From: Agreia bicolorata | GTDB lineage: Bacteria; Actinomycetota; Actinomycetes; Actinomycetales; Microbacteriaceae | Assembly: GCF_000938265.1 (NCBI RefSeq) | Contig: NZ_JYFC01000001.1 | Span: 496,001 to 560,000, forward strand | Direction of reading: 5' to 3' | Length of the DNA stretch: 64,000 bases | Shown here: piece by piece, positions 33,245-43,377 of the stretch | Position numbering within the stretch: position 1 is the first letter of the stretch | How the letters are laid out: each line of letters opens with the position of its first letter | Notes under the pieces: model-generated | The model's database searches: none | What the model was told of the DNA's origin: nothing | The model's input: the letters and a program-made list of their open reading frames with translations, nothing else | Translations under genes and position numbers: made by a program

Positions 33245-33910
33245 GTGGCACGCCGCGAACCGAAACCCCGCCCCATTGTGGCGGAGCTCGGAAGACCCGA
33301 GACTCCCGAAGAAGAGGCGGCTCGCAAGGCCCAGAACTCCAAGAACTACCGCGACAGCAAGACGATCCGCAACCTCTGGGTCGCCGTCGGCGTCACGGTC
33401 GCCATCGTCGCCCTGATGGTGTTGATCGTTCCGCGAGACGACTCCTCGCGGCTTCAGGCGGTCGATTACCACTCTGTCGCGGTCAGCGCGCAACGCACGC
33501 TTCCCGTTCCGCTGGCCGTTCCCGAACTGCCCGACACCTGGTCGTCGAATGTCGCCGAGATCCGCACCGGGAGTCTCGACAAGGTGAGCTCGTGGTTCAT
33601 CGGCCTCATCACACCGTCGAAACAGTTCCTCTCGATCACTCAGGCTGTCGACGCAAATCCGAGCTGGCTCGTCAACGAGATGCAGCAGACGATCCCCACA
33701 GGCTCCGTTAACATCGATGGCATCGACTGGATCGTCTACGACAACCGCGACGCCGATCGCGACGTCGGAAATGTGAAATACGCTCTGACCACAGAGTCCG
33801 GTCGCAGCACGTTCATCGTGGCAGGAACCGCCACACCAGAAGAAGCACAGGCACTGGCGTCCACCATCACGAACGCCATCCAGAAGCAGACGACAGAGGC
33901 GACATCATGA
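33245..33910 (+). CDS. DUF4245 domain membrane-anchored protein
   Basis: 221 residues from a GTG. A basic N-terminal segment and one membrane helix (LWVAVGVTVAIVALMVLIV) lead to an extracytoplasmic domain of the DUF4245 type, found next to xseB or fumC in many actinobacteria. Function unknown. The 3' end overlaps the carbonic anhydrase ATG by 4 nt, so translation is coupled. Confidence 0.85.
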   Translation: MARREPKPRPIVAELGRPETPEEEAARKAQNSKNYRDSKTIRNLWVAVGVTVAIVALMVLIVPRDDSSRLQAVDYHSVAVSAQRTLPVPLAVPELPDTWSSNVAEIRTGSLDKVSSWFIGLITPSKQFLSITQAVDANPSWLVNEMQQTIPTGSVNIDGIDWIVYDNRDADRDVGNVKYALTTESGRSTFIVAGTATPEEAQALASTITNAIQKQTTEATS

Positions 33911-34542
33911 ACGATTCACTCCTTACACCGGCCAAGATCTGGGGCGAGATGGTGCGCGGCAACGAGCGCTTCATCAACGGTACGCCTCGCCACCCGCGCC
34001 AAGACGTCGAGCGTCGGCATCAAATCGCTGCGGGCCAGGCGCCCCGTGCCGCGCTGTTCGGCTGCAGCGACTCGCGACTCGCCGCCGAGATCATCTTCGA
34101 CAAGGGCCTCGGCGACCTCTTCGTTGTGCGCAACGCCGGCCAGGTCATCTCCGACTCGGTACTCGGCAGTCTCGAGTACGCCGTCGGAGTTCTCGGGGTG
34201 CCCCTGATCGTCGTGCTAGGCCACGACGAGTGCGGCGCCGTCGCCGCGGCCATCGAGTCGGTCGGTCCGGATGCACCGCCGCTGCCGGTCCACATCCGCG
34301 GCATCATCGAGAAGATCACGCCCGCGGTGCATGCCGCCGAGCATCAGGGAGCCGACAAGACCGAGGTCGTTGACCCCTACGAGGTCGGTCGGCTGCATCT
34401 GCGAGACACCGTGCGAGAGCTTCTCGAGAGTTCCGAGTTGATCAGCGAGGCCGTCGCAGAGGGTCGACTCGCGATCGTGGGCGCCAACTACCGATTGGCC
34501 GAAGGCCGAGCAGTTGCCGACCTCGTGATCGGCGCGGTCTAG
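33907..34542 (+). CDS. Beta-class carbonic anhydrase
   Basis: 211 residues. The zinc site is complete: Cys53 and Asp55 in [10 protein letters not shown], His106 and Cys109 in GHDECGAV. It interconverts CO2 and bicarbonate. It overlaps the DUF4245 gene upstream and precedes fumC by 67 nt on the same strand. Confidence 0.95.
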   Translation: MNDSLLTPAKIWGEMVRGNERFINGTPRHPRQDVERRHQIAAGQAPRAALFGCSDSRLAAEIIFDKGLGDLFVVRNAGQVISDSVLGSLEYAVGVLGVPLIVVLGHDECGAVAAAIESVGPDAPPLPVHIRGIIEKITPAVHAAEHQGADKTEVVDPYEVGRLHLRDTVRELLESSELISEAVAEGRLAIVGANYRLAEGRAVADLVIGAV

Positions 34543-34609
34543 CACTCCACTACTTTTCAGACCGACATTCAGCGCCCACAAGGCGAAACACAGGAAGGCA
34601 GGCCACATA

Positions 34610-36025
34610 GTGGTGGACACAGCAACCGGAGCCGAGCAGTTCCGAATCGAGCACGACACGATGGGCGAAGTGCGCGTGCCCGTCGACGCCAAATACGGCG
34701 CGCAGACGCAGCGAGCCGTCGAGAACTTTCCCGTCTCCGGCGCGGGCCTCGAATCGGCGCAGATCTCAGCGCTGGCGCGAATCAAGAAGGCCGCGGCCCT
34801 CGCGAACGCACAGCTCGGGGTTCTCGACCAATCCATCGCCGATGCCATCGCATCAGCAGCCGACGAGGTGATCTCGGGCGCCCTCGACAACGAGTTCCCC
34901 ATCGATGTCTACCAGACCGGCAGCGGCACATCGTCGAACATGAACATGAACGAGGTGCTCAGCACGCTCGCCACCGCGCGCCTCGGCAGCCCAGTTCACC
35001 CGAACGACCACGTCAATGCATCGCAGTCGTCGAACGACGTCTTCCCCACCTCTGTGCATGTTGCCGTGACGGGCGCCCTCATCGCCCAGTTGCTACCTGC
35101 TCTCGATCACCTGGCGGTCGCGCTCGAGGCCAAGGCCGAACTGTGGAAATCCGCGGTGAAGGCCGGGCGCACTCACCTGATGGACGCCACTCCGGTGACT
35201 CTCGGCCAGGAGTTCGGCGGTTACGCCATGCAGATCAGACTCGGTATCGAGCGCGTGCAGTCGGCACTCCCCCGCGTCGCCGAAGTGCCGTTGGGCGGCA
35301 CGGCAGTCGGCACCGGAATCAACACGCCCGCCGGGTTCCCCCAGCTCGTCATCCGGTTGCTCGCCGAAGAGACCGGGCTGCCCATCACGGAGGCCCGCGA
35401 CCACTTCGAGGCCCAGGGGGCGCGCGATTCGCTGGTCGAGGCATCCGGCGCCCTCCGGGTGCTCGCCGTCAGCCTCACGAAGATCTGCAACGACCTTCGC
35501 TGGATGGGCTCGGGGCCCAACGCTGGTCTGGGTGAGCTTCACATCCCCGACCTGCAGCCCGGATCGTCGATCATGCCCGGCAAGGTCAACCCGGTCATCC
35601 CCGAGGCCGTTCTCATGGTCTGCTCCCGAGTCATCGGCAACGACGCGAGCATCGCCTGGTCGGGCGCCTCGGGCGCCTTCGAGCTCAACGTCGCCATTCC
35701 GGTGATGGGAACCGCTTTGCTGGAGTCGATTCGACTTCTGGCGAACTCGTCGGTGCTGCTCGCAGACAAGACGGTCTCAGGTCTCGAAGCCAACCTCGAT
35801 CGGGCACGCGCACTCGCCGAGTCGTCTCCCTCGATCGTCACCCCCCTCAACCGCATCATCGGTTACGAGGCGGCCGCCAAGATCGCCAAGCACTCTGTGG
35901 CCAACAAGGTGACGGTTCGTGAGGCCGTCATCGAACTCGGGTTCGTCGAGAGAGGCGAGGTCACGCTCGAGCAGCTCGATACGGCGCTCGACGTCCTCTC
36001 GATGACAGCGCCGCCCGCGGCCTGA
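34610..36025 (+). CDS. fumC: Class II fumarate hydratase
   Basis: 471 residues. [15 protein letters not shown] is the flexible active-site loop with the catalytic Ser. [13 protein letters not shown] and [17 protein letters not shown] are the other family blocks. The iron-free enzyme of the TCA cycle. GTGGTG start region with AGGAAGG upstream. It is followed by a strong hairpin at 36044. Confidence 0.96.
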   Translation: MVDTATGAEQFRIEHDTMGEVRVPVDAKYGAQTQRAVENFPVSGAGLESAQISALARIKKAAALANAQLGVLDQSIADAIASAADEVISGALDNEFPIDVYQTGSGTSSNMNMNEVLSTLATARLGSPVHPNDHVNASQSSNDVFPTSVHVAVTGALIAQLLPALDHLAVALEAKAELWKSAVKAGRTHLMDATPVTLGQEFGGYAMQIRLGIERVQSALPRVAEVPLGGTAVGTGINTPAGFPQLVIRLLAEETGLPITEARDHFEAQGARDSLVEASGALRVLAVSLTKICNDLRWMGSGPNAGLGELHIPDLQPGSSIMPGKVNPVIPEAVLMVCSRVIGNDASIAWSGASGAFELNVAIPVMGTALLESIRLLANSSVLLADKTVSGLEANLDRARALAESSPSIVTPLNRIIGYEAAAKIAKHSVANKVTVREAVIELGFVERGEVTLEQLDTALDVLSMTAPPAA

Positions 36026-36043
36026 TCCGACACGACGCCGCCG

Positions 36044-36077
36044 GGCGTTGTGTCTGTCACGACACAGACACAACGCC
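36044..36077. terminator. Strong bidirectional terminator hairpin
   Basis: GGCGTTGTGTCTGT (36044-36057) and its exact complement (36064-36077) with a 6-nt loop, between fumC and the convergent prepilin peptidase gene. It overlaps the last codons of the latter. Confidence 0.8.
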
Positions 36078-36632
36078 GATGCTGCTGAGCGCGCGCAGAG
36101 CGACCACCGCCCAGAAAGCGACCAGCAGCAGGGGGCCGAACGCCATGCGCCTGCCGCGCGGTTCGCGGCGGCGCAGCAACAGCGCGGCCGAGTACCCGCC
36201 GCCGACAAAGAACGCGAGCATCAGCGCCAAGACGGCGAGAAGCGGCGAGACGAGCGACAGGCATCCTGCCATCACCACGCTCAGCTTGACGTCGCCCATG
36301 CCCAGCCCTCCCACGAGGTTGAGCACCAGCATCACCACCGCGACGGTCGATGTCGTCAACAACGCAGCCACGGGAAACTCCCCCGATGAAACGGTCGCCC
36401 AGCAGCCGTCGACAAACGCGGCTGCGAGACCGGGAACAACCAGTACGTTCGGCAGTCGCCGTAGACGAAGGTCGATGATGACCAGACTCGGGGTCACCAT
36501 GGCCAGCCAGACGAGCGTGACGACGCCCGGAGCGATGCCGACCGCGGCGAACGACAGGCAGAGCAGCAAGCCAACGATCAGAGCCTGAGCGGGATGTGCG
36601 CACCGCACGAGAGGGAGGGGCTCCGAGGTCAT
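36057..36632 (-). CDS. Type IV prepilin peptidase (A24 family, TadV/CpaA-like)
   Basis: 191 residues, mostly hydrophobic. The two aspartates of the A24 active site are present: Asp54 in IIDLRLRRLPN and Asp114 in GMGDVKL. There is no N-methylation domain, so it is a short peptidase-only form that could process Tad/Flp-type prepilins encoded elsewhere. Start at the ATG 36630-36632; a GTG 9 nt upstream is an alternative. Confidence 0.85.
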   Translation of the reverse strand: MTSEPLPLVRCAHPAQALIVGLLLCLSFAAVGIAPGVVTLVWLAMVTPSLVIIDLRLRRLPNVLVVPGLAAAFVDGCWATVSSGEFPVAALLTTSTVAVVMLVLNLVGGLGMGDVKLSVVMAGCLSLVSPLLAVLALMLAFFVGGGYSAALLLRRREPRGRRMAFGPLLLVAFWAVVALRALSSIGVVSVS

Positions 36633-36649
36633 GCGCCCCACGGTAACGG

Positions 36650-36713
36650 GGTGCGGGGCATGCCGTCAGAAGTTATCCACAAGTGACTCCGTCAGACGAG
36701 CATGCCCCGCACC
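36650..36713. repeat. Long inverted repeat with DnaA-box in the loop
   Basis: GGTGCGGGGCATGC (36650-36663) and its exact complement (36700-36713) enclose 36 bp. The loop contains TTATCCACA (36673-36681), a perfect DnaA box, and two copies of CCGTCAGA. On the minus strand the stem lies just past the phoH stop and would work as its terminator. Confidence 0.7.
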
Positions 36714-36720
36714 GAGACCA

Positions 36721-38094
36721 TCAGGCCAGTTCGTTCGACTCCAGCATCTCTGTGACGAGCGCCGCGATGGCCGAGCGCTCCGATCGGGTCAGCGTCATGT
36801 GCCCGAACAGCGGATGCCCTTTCAGCGTCTCGATGACCGATGCGACGCCGTCGTGCCGACCTACCCGAAGGTTGTCACGCTGAGCCACATCGTGCGTCAA
36901 CACGACCCGCGAGTTCTGCCCGATGCGGCTGAGCACGGTGAGCAGCACATTGCGCTCGAGTGACTGGGCTTCGTCGACGATCACGAACGCGTCATGCAGC
37001 GAACGACCGCGGATATGCGTCAACGGCAGAACTTCGAGGATGTTGCGCTCGATCACCTCGTCGATGACGTTCTGCGACACGATCGAGCCGAGTGTGTCGA
37101 AGACGGCCTGCGCCCACGGATTCATCTTCTCGGACGCGTCGCCCGGCAGGAAGCCGAGCTCCTGCCCGCCGACGGCATACAGAGGCCGGAAGACCATGAT
37201 CTTGCGGTGCTGCTGCTTCTCGAGAACGGCCTCGAGTCCCGCGCAGAGGGCCAGAGCCGACTTTCCCGTTCCGGCTCGACCTCCCAGCGAGATGATTCCG
37301 ACCTCAGGGTCGAGCAACATGTCGATGGCAACCCGCTGCTCGGCTGAACGGCCGTGCAGCCCGAAGACATCGCGGTCGCCCCGAACAAGCTGGAAGCTGC
37401 GCTTGCCCGTGACTCGGCCGAGCGCAGATCCACGGTCGGAGTGGATGACCAGCCCGGTGTTCACCGGAATACCCTCGACGAGGTCGGTGTCCATCGACTC
37501 CGACTCGTAGAGCGACGACATCTGGTCGGAACCGAGGGTGATGTCCGCAAGGCCAGTCCATCCCGAGTCGACGGCCAGTTCTGCCCGGTACTCCTCTGCC
37601 GCAAGACCGATGGATGCCGCCTTGACCCGCAACGGCAGGTCTTTCGAGACAACGGTCACGTCGAGTCCGTCGTTGGCCAGGTTGAGGGCGACGGCGAGAA
37701 TGCGTGAGTCGTTGTCGTTCAGCTGCAGTCCCGAGGGAAGCACCGACATGTTGGAGTGGTTGAGCTCGACCCGCAGACTGCCGCCCTCACCCACCGCGAT
37801 CGGAAAATCGAGTCGTTCGTGGAGTACGCGGAGTTCGTCGAGGTTGCGCAGGGCTTGGCGGGCGAAGTACCCGATCTCCGGGTCGTTCCGCTTGGATTCG
37901 AGTTCGGTAATGACGATGACGGGAAGAACGACCGGGTGCTCCGCGAAACGGAAGATCGCTTTCGGATCGGACAGCAGAACCGAGGTATCCAGAACGTAGG
38001 TGCGTTCCTTCTGGCTCACGGCTGCCGGCGCCGAATCGGATGCCCGCACGCGGGTTCCGGTGTCGGCTGACTGGTGGGAATTGCGATCGGCCAC
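36721..38094 (-). CDS. PhoH-family protein with N-terminal PIN domain
   Basis: 457 residues from GTG 38092-38094, with GGAG five bases upstream. N-terminal PIN nuclease domain ([17 protein letters not shown]...[12 protein letters not shown]) joined to a PhoH ATPase/helicase domain ([13 protein letters not shown] Walker [11 protein letters not shown] Walker B). PhoH2-type proteins of actinobacteria have RNA helicase and RNase activity; that role is inferred by architecture. Ends at a stem-loop. Confidence 0.92.
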   Translation of the reverse strand: MADRNSHQSADTGTRVRASDSAPAAVSQKERTYVLDTSVLLSDPKAIFRFAEHPVVLPVIVITELESKRNDPEIGYFARQALRNLDELRVLHERLDFPIAVGEGGSLRVELNHSNMSVLPSGLQLNDNDSRILAVALNLANDGLDVTVVSKDLPLRVKAASIGLAAEEYRAELAVDSGWTGLADITLGSDQMSSLYESESMDTDLVEGIPVNTGLVIHSDRGSALGRVTGKRSFQLVRGDRDVFGLHGRSAEQRVAIDMLLDPEVGIISLGGRAGTGKSALALCAGLEAVLEKQQHRKIMVFRPLYAVGGQELGFLPGDASEKMNPWAQAVFDTLGSIVSQNVIDEVIERNILEVLPLTHIRGRSLHDAFVIVDEAQSLERNVLLTVLSRIGQNSRVVLTHDVAQRDNLRVGRHDGVASVIETLKGHPLFGHMTLTRSERSAIAALVTEMLESNELA

Positions 38095-38321
38095 GACTAC
38101 TCCAACCCCGAGCGCGCAATGCACTCGGATCACTGTGGCGAGCCGGCCCCTAAGCCTTTCTCAAGTCTCAGGTTTTCCTCGAGTCGTACTTATGTGGCCG
38201 ACTCGACCAGGTGCCATACCTGATGTGCTTGACGCTACGTGCCACTGTGTTTCAAGTGGTGACGACACGCCCCGTGTTCGGTTACGTTCATGTAAACGAG
38301 CGGGGTCGGGATGCGTCGGGC

Positions 38322-39107
38322 TCAGCCGCCGAAACGACGGTGCCGACGCGAGTAGTCGCGGAGGGCGCGCAGAAAGTCGACCTCGCGGATGTCCGGGCCC
38401 AGCGCCTCCATAAAGTAGAACTCGCTGTGCGCGCTCTGCCACAGCATGAAGTCGCTGAGTCGCTGCTCGCCCGAGGTGCGGATGACCAGATCGGGATCGC
38501 GCTGGCCACCCGTGTAGAGGTGCTCGGCAATCAGCTCCTGATCGATGCTCTCGGCCAAGTCTTCGAGCGTGTGGCCCTGCTCCTGGTGCGCGCGGATGAT
38601 GCTGCGCACGGCATCCGCAATCTCTGTGCGACCGCCGTAGCCTACGGCCAGGTTGACGTGCAGACCCGTGTGGCCTGCCGTTCGCTCTTCAGCCTCATCG
38701 AGGGCGGTGACCAGCGTCGGGGGCAGGCCGACGTCGCTGCCAACGTGCTTGATGCGCCAGTCGCGGAAGTGAGAGAGGGCGCCGGCCAGCTCGGCGATGA
38801 TCTCGACGAGCTCGTCGAGCTCGTCTTTGTTGCGGCTCGTGAGATTGTCGGTCGACAGCAGGTAGAGCGTGACGACCTGGATGCCGAGATCGTCGCACCA
38901 GACAAGAAACTCGCGCATCTTCGCCGCGCCCGCCCTGTGCCCGTGCGCGGCCGTGCCGAGAAGACGCTGCTTGGCCCAACGCCGGTTGCCGTCGATGATC
39001 ATCGCGACATGGTGAGGAAGCGCGTCGACCTCGAGCTCTCGACGCAGGCGCTTCTGGTAGAGGCCGTAGAGGAAGCCGCTTCCCCGTGGGGTCTCTTCGA
39101 TGGACAC
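38322..39107 (-). CDS. uppS: Isoprenyl transferase (undecaprenyl diphosphate synthase family)
   Basis: 261 residues from a GTG. HVAMIIDGNRRWAKQ contains the catalytic Asp39; DLVIRTSGEQRLSDFMLWQSAHSEFYF is the second signature. It elongates an allylic diphosphate with IPP to make the lipid carrier for wall polymers. It is divergent from trhA, 70 bp away. Confidence 0.95.
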   Translation of the reverse strand: MSIEETPRGSGFLYGLYQKRLRRELEVDALPHHVAMIIDGNRRWAKQRLLGTAAHGHRAGAAKMREFLVWCDDLGIQVVTLYLLSTDNLTSRNKDELDELVEIIAELAGALSHFRDWRIKHVGSDVGLPPTLVTALDEAEERTAGHTGLHVNLAVGYGGRTEIADAVRSIIRAHQEQGHTLEDLAESIDQELIAEHLYTGGQRDPDLVIRTSGEQRLSDFMLWQSAHSEFYFMEALGPDIREVDFLRALRDYSRRHRRFGG

Positions 39108-39177
39108 ACGGATACGCTACCCGTCTTCTACGAAAAACTCCCAGCGACGCGAAACACCTGACGCGTACGCTGGGGCA

Positions 39178-39879
39178 ATGCCCGCGGCCGACATCCCCAA
39201 CATTCCTCTGCTCGACGACGAGCTCGAGCACAACACCGAGGTCAAACCCACCTGGCGCGGCTGGATCCATGCGGGCACGTTCCCTCTGGCCATCGTCCTG
39301 GGCATAGTGCTTATCTGCCTCGCCGACGGCGCGGCGGCGAAAGCAGCCAGCGCGGTCTTTATGGCGACCTCGCTGCTGCTGTTCGGCAACTCGGCGCTGT
39401 ATCACCGCTTCAACTGGAAGCCCCGCATGAAGCGGTTGCTCAAGCGCATCGACCACGCCAACATCTTCCTGCTGATCGCAGGCACGTACACGCCGATCGC
39501 GGTTATCGCCCTGCCTCCTGAGAAGGGCATTCTCCTGCTCTGCCTGGTGTGGGCTGGCGCGCTGTTCGGAATCGGATTCCGTGTCTTCTGGATCGACGCG
39601 CCGCGCTGGCTCTACGTGCTGCTCTACCTCGTCTTGAGCTGGGCCGCCGTGATGTACCTGGGCGACCTTCTCGCGACGAGCGCTGCGACCATGATTCTCG
39701 TCTTGGTGGGCGGCCTCTGCTACACGGTCGGCGCCGTCGTCTACGCGCTCAAGCGACCTAACCCGTTCCCTGGCCGCTTCGGCTTCCACGAGATTTTCCA
39801 CGCGCTCACACTGGTGGCGTTCCTCTGCCACTGGACGGCGATCCTCCTCATCGTTCTGAAGCCCGCCTACGGGGGCTGA
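39178..39879 (+). CDS. trhA: Hemolysin III / TrhA (PAQR) family membrane protein
   Basis: 233 residues with seven helices. The conserved His/Asp residues of the family are seen in FGNSALYHRFNW, KRIDHANIFLLIAGTYTPI and FGFHEIFHALTLVAFLCHW. The ATG at 39178 is used rather than an upstream in-frame start. Family members affect membrane fluidity; actual haemolysis is not implied. Confidence 0.93.
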   Translation: MPAADIPNIPLLDDELEHNTEVKPTWRGWIHAGTFPLAIVLGIVLICLADGAAAKAASAVFMATSLLLFGNSALYHRFNWKPRMKRLLKRIDHANIFLLIAGTYTPIAVIALPPEKGILLLCLVWAGALFGIGFRVFWIDAPRWLYVLLYLVLSWAAVMYLGDLLATSAATMILVLVGGLCYTVGAVVYALKRPNPFPGRFGFHEIFHALTLVAFLCHWTAILLIVLKPAYGG

Positions 39880-39896
39880 CCGCGACTCAACCAGCC

Positions 39897-41027
39897 CTAC
39901 AAGGTGCGGGCGAAGGGGTCGAAGTCGACTGGTACCGGCGGAACCGGCGCAGCGAGTGAGCTGCCGATCGCGACGAACTCTCCACTCGCCACCGACTCCT
40001 GAGCGGAGAGCATAACGTCGAGCACGTGGTAGCCGAGCTCCCCGGTGGCGACGTGCGGGCGGCCCTCGGAGATCGCACGCACCATGTCGAGCAGGCCGAG
40101 ACCCCGCCCGACGACGGTGCCTTTCTGCTCCAGCTCGGTCCATTCCTGCTCGCCCCAGTCACCATCGGCGAGAGATGTCCGGGCCGTGAGGTAGGCGATG
40201 CGGCCTTCGAACTGATTGGGGTCGGGGACGATGAGCGAACCTTCCGACCCGTGCACCTCGAAGACGCCGTGTCGTTCGAGTGCCGAATCGAAGCTCAGGA
40301 GGCTCGCGGCCTGCTGGCCCGCTGCGAACGACGTGAGCAGCTGCAGGGATGTCGGCACTTCGACCGGGAAAGTCTTTCCCGCGTCGGGGCCCGCGTGGAT
40401 GACGCGCCGTTCGGCCTTCTTGCGACCGAGCGCTGCGACGCGGTCGACCGGGCCGAAGAGGCTCACGAGACCGCTGATGTAGTACGGCCCCATGTCGAGC
40501 AGCGGGCCGGCGCCCTCGGCGAAGAGGAACTCCGGGCTCGGGTGCCAGAGATCTGGACCGATGGTCTGGAACGTGGTCGTCGCGAACATCGGCTCCCCGA
40601 TGAGGCCCTCCTGGATGGCGCGCTTCGCCGTCTGGAATCCCGGTCCCAGGATGGTGTCCGGCGCCGAACCCACACGAAGGCCCCGCGCCGCCGCGTCTGT
40701 CAGCAGCTGCGCGGCACCGACCCGGTCGAGGCCGAGGGGCTTCTCGCTCCACACATGCTTGCCGGCAGCGATCGCGGCGGAGGAGACCTCAATGTGCGCA
40801 GCGGGGATCGTCAGGTTTACAACCACCTGCACATCCGCGTGGCCGAGCACGTCCGCGGCGGACCCCCATGCGGGTACACCGTGTTTCTCTGCCTGACTCT
40901 TCGCCCGCTCCTCGATGAGGTCGCCGACGATGACGACGGTCACGTCGGGAAAAGAGCGGAGGTTCTCGAGATACGTGTCGCTGATGACACCCGCACCGAT
41001 GACACCGACTCCGACGGGCCCGCTCAT
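39897..41027 (-). CDS. Gfo/Idh/MocA family oxidoreductase
   Basis: 376 residues. The Rossmann start VGVGVIGAGVISDTYLENL binds NAD(P), and WSEKPLGLDRVGAAQLL holds the EKP catalytic-region motif. It oxidises or reduces a sugar or inositol derivative. The ATG overlaps the preceding isomerase gene by 4 nt. With the MFS transporter and TetR regulator it forms a carbohydrate catabolic unit; the substrate cannot be named. Confidence 0.92.
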   Translation of the reverse strand: MSGPVGVGVIGAGVISDTYLENLRSFPDVTVVIVGDLIEERAKSQAEKHGVPAWGSAADVLGHADVQVVVNLTIPAAHIEVSSAAIAAGKHVWSEKPLGLDRVGAAQLLTDAAARGLRVGSAPDTILGPGFQTAKRAIQEGLIGEPMFATTTFQTIGPDLWHPSPEFLFAEGAGPLLDMGPYYISGLVSLFGPVDRVAALGRKKAERRVIHAGPDAGKTFPVEVPTSLQLLTSFAAGQQAASLLSFDSALERHGVFEVHGSEGSLIVPDPNQFEGRIAYLTARTSLADGDWGEQEWTELEQKGTVVGRGLGLLDMVRAISEGRPHVATGELGYHVLDVMLSAQESVASGEFVAIGSSLAAPVPPVPVDFDPFARTL

Positions 41028-41851
41028 GCGGCGTACCCGCCCTTGATGAGGAAGTCGTAGCTCGCCTGGATGTCGGCGAAGACGTCTCCCGGGGCGTTGT
41101 CGTATTCGATGACGGCGTACTTGATGGCGCCCTCACCGGCCGCGAGCGACTCGACGAGGGGAACCTGGCCGTCGCCCGGACGACGCTGGTCCAGCGTCTC
41201 CGAACCGAACGGGGCGGCACCCGGCGCGAAGGGGTTCTCGGCCGGCGCGATGCCGTCCTTCACGTGAACCGCTACGAGGCGGGAGCCGAGCCTCGAGACG
41301 AGCGTCGGCCCGTCCTGGCCGCCCGTCAGTGCCCAGAAGAGGTCCAGTTCGATCAGTACGCGCTCGTCTGTCGCCGCGACGAACCGCTCGAACGCGGTCT
41401 GACCATCGAAGGACGCGAAGAACTCCTGCGCGTGGTTGTGATATCCGACCGAGAGGCCGAAGGATGCCGCGACTTCGGCGGACGCGTTCAGCCGGTCGGC
41501 GATGTCCGCGACGCCATCCTCGGTGAGCCAACGGTCCGCGGCGACGAACGGGTCGATGACCGTCGTCATTCCGAGTGTGGCAGCGGCCTCGAACACAACC
41601 TCCGGCGCGGGAGTGGGGATGGATCCATCGGGAGTCCACAGCGTGTCGGAGAGCAGAGGAGCGTGTCCGGTTGGAGCGGACAGGCCGCTCGCGTCGAGGG
41701 CGGACCGGATCTCGGCGGGGCGACGAACGAAATCGAACGCCTCCACGTGCGTGAGACCGATGGCGGCGAGCTTATCCAGCGATCCGCTCGGGTCCTCCGT
41801 GAATTCCTTGGCCAGCGTGTAGAGCTGGATGGATGCGGCGGGGAGGGTCAT
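41024..41851 (-). CDS. Sugar phosphate isomerase/epimerase (TIM-barrel, xylose isomerase-like)
   Basis: 275 residues. IQLYTLAKEF start, HNHAQEF, VLIELDLFWALTGGQ and VHVKDG are the metal-site strands of AP_endonuc_2-type epimerases such as IolE/IolI. It overlaps the Gfo/Idh/MocA gene downstream by 4 nt. The pair resembles inositol or rare-sugar pathways. Confidence 0.9.
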   Translation of the reverse strand: MTLPAASIQLYTLAKEFTEDPSGSLDKLAAIGLTHVEAFDFVRRPAEIRSALDASGLSAPTGHAPLLSDTLWTPDGSIPTPAPEVVFEAAATLGMTTVIDPFVAADRWLTEDGVADIADRLNASAEVAASFGLSVGYHNHAQEFFASFDGQTAFERFVAATDERVLIELDLFWALTGGQDGPTLVSRLGSRLVAVHVKDGIAPAENPFAPGAAPFGSETLDQRRPGDGQVPLVESLAAGEGAIKYAVIEYDNAPGDVFADIQASYDFLIKGGYAA

Positions 41852-41892
41852 GCGTAATTCACCTTTCGATCGTTGTATTGCAAGGCCACGGT

Positions 41893-43227
41893 CTATCTGA
41901 CCTTCTTGATGGGGAAAATGACGAGTGCTCCAACGATCGCAGCTATCGCGCAGACCGAGAACCAGAGCGCGTAGTTATTACCGGTCGGATCACTGACGTA
42001 GACAAGGATTCCGCCGACGAGGGGCGCGAGCGTCTGAGGGAGGGCGTTGGCGATGTTGAACACCCCGAGGTCTTTGCCCGAGTTCTCGGGGTTGGGCAGC
42101 ACATCCACGACGAGGGCGAGGTCGACACCCACGTAGATGCCGAAGGCGAGGCCCAGCAGCGCCTCGAGCACATAGAAGCCACTCACGTCTTGCACGAAGA
42201 TCAGCGCGAACGTGCCGATCGCGAACAGGGCGGTCGAGCTCCACACGAACACCTTTCGGCACCCCAGACGGTCGGAGAGCCATCCGGCGAAGTAGCTCGC
42301 GGCCACGAGCGCGATCGTATATATAAGCACGCTCGTCGAGATGACGCCGAGGACGTCGCCCTCCGGCACCCCGATGTGGTTGAGGAGGTAGAAGAAGCGG
42401 AAGGTCGTGAATCCGAAGGCCGCGAAGGTGATCAGGAACCGTGACCACCAGGCGAGCGCGAAGTCGGGATTCTTGCGCGGACTCACCCAGAACGTCTCGG
42501 CCCAGTTGCGGAGGGTGGCCCGCGGCGGGGCGACGGGCAGGCGACGGTCCGGCAGCACAACCACAAAGATGACCATAACGATGATCGCCACGACGGCTGG
42601 CGCCACGAACATGATGACCAACTGGCCGACGAAGGCTTGCGCGACGTAGGTTCCGCCCAGGACGCCGACGTTCTGAGCGATGCCGAGCGCTGCCGTGATT
42701 TTGCCCCGCTGGAACTTCGGCACCTGATCCGCGATCGTCGCGATGAACGGCGCGAGGGCCATGTTCGCGCCGAGCTGCGCGAGCGACCATCCGATGGTGG
42801 CGTAGAGCAGGTTCGGCGCGACAGCCATGATCAGGAAGGCAACGGTCATGATCACGGTGCCCGTGACAATCCAGATCCGACGGCGGCCCAAGCGACTCGT
42901 TGTGCGGTCGGAGAGGCGCCCGAAGACGACGTTCGCGATGGTCGCGAAGAGCGCACCGAAGCCGCCAAGCACGGCGACCGCGCCGTTGGCCCCGTTCTCG
43001 GCGATCACCCCGGCATCCACGAGCGACTGGATCTTGAGGCCGATTCCCACGATCGCGGGCCCGAGAAGCGCGATGAAGAAGACCAGCTGCGCCACGAGCA
43101 GCCACGCGATATAGCCCGGTTTCGCGGGTTCGGTCGGTGCGGGGAAGGCCTGATCGCCTCGGATGGCGGCTGTCGCCGTCGTCATTCCGGACGGCATTCC
43201 TGCCGCGGATCCACTTGATGTCGTCAC
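41893..43227 (-). CDS. MFS transporter (sugar type), paralogue A
   Basis: 444 residues, twelve predicted helices. FGRLSDRTTSRLGRRRIW is the loop 2-3 MFS motif, and NSGKDLGVFNIANALPQTLAP lies in a late loop. Both segments recur in the transporter at 59982-61247. GTG start 43225-43227 with AGAGGA upstream. It is the first gene of the catabolic operon that continues into the isomerase and oxidoreductase. Probably a sugar or glycoside importer. Confidence 0.92.
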   Translation of the reverse strand: MTTSSGSAAGMPSGMTTATAAIRGDQAFPAPTEPAKPGYIAWLLVAQLVFFIALLGPAIVGIGLKIQSLVDAGVIAENGANGAVAVLGGFGALFATIANVVFGRLSDRTTSRLGRRRIWIVTGTVIMTVAFLIMAVAPNLLYATIGWSLAQLGANMALAPFIATIADQVPKFQRGKITAALGIAQNVGVLGGTYVAQAFVGQLVIMFVAPAVVAIIVMVIFVVVLPDRRLPVAPPRATLRNWAETFWVSPRKNPDFALAWWSRFLITFAAFGFTTFRFFYLLNHIGVPEGDVLGVISTSVLIYTIALVAASYFAGWLSDRLGCRKVFVWSSTALFAIGTFALIFVQDVSGFYVLEALLGLAFGIYVGVDLALVVDVLPNPENSGKDLGVFNIANALPQTLAPLVGGILVYVSDPTGNNYALWFSVCAIAAIVGALVIFPIKKVR

Positions 43228-43377
43228 GTGCCGGTTCCTCTCGTCGTTGAGTGCGGACGTACAAGACTCGCGGTCCGAAATTGAAAACCGTTCACTGTAC
43301 GGCATCCAGTATGCGGCTCGCCCCGTCGGCCCGCAAGAGTCAACTTCGTGCGTGACGTTGTGGCCTAGCATCGACAT
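43228..43377. promoter_or_regulatory. Divergent promoter/operator region MFS A - TetR A
   Basis: Contains the half-site pair TGAA (43282-43285) and TTCA (43291-43294) with a 5-bp spacer, a short palindrome of the size TetR proteins bind. No stronger symmetry was found. Confidence 0.35.

Noticed and set aside
36673-36681. Replication origin
   Set aside because: A single DnaA box; no dnaA, dnaN or box cluster nearby.
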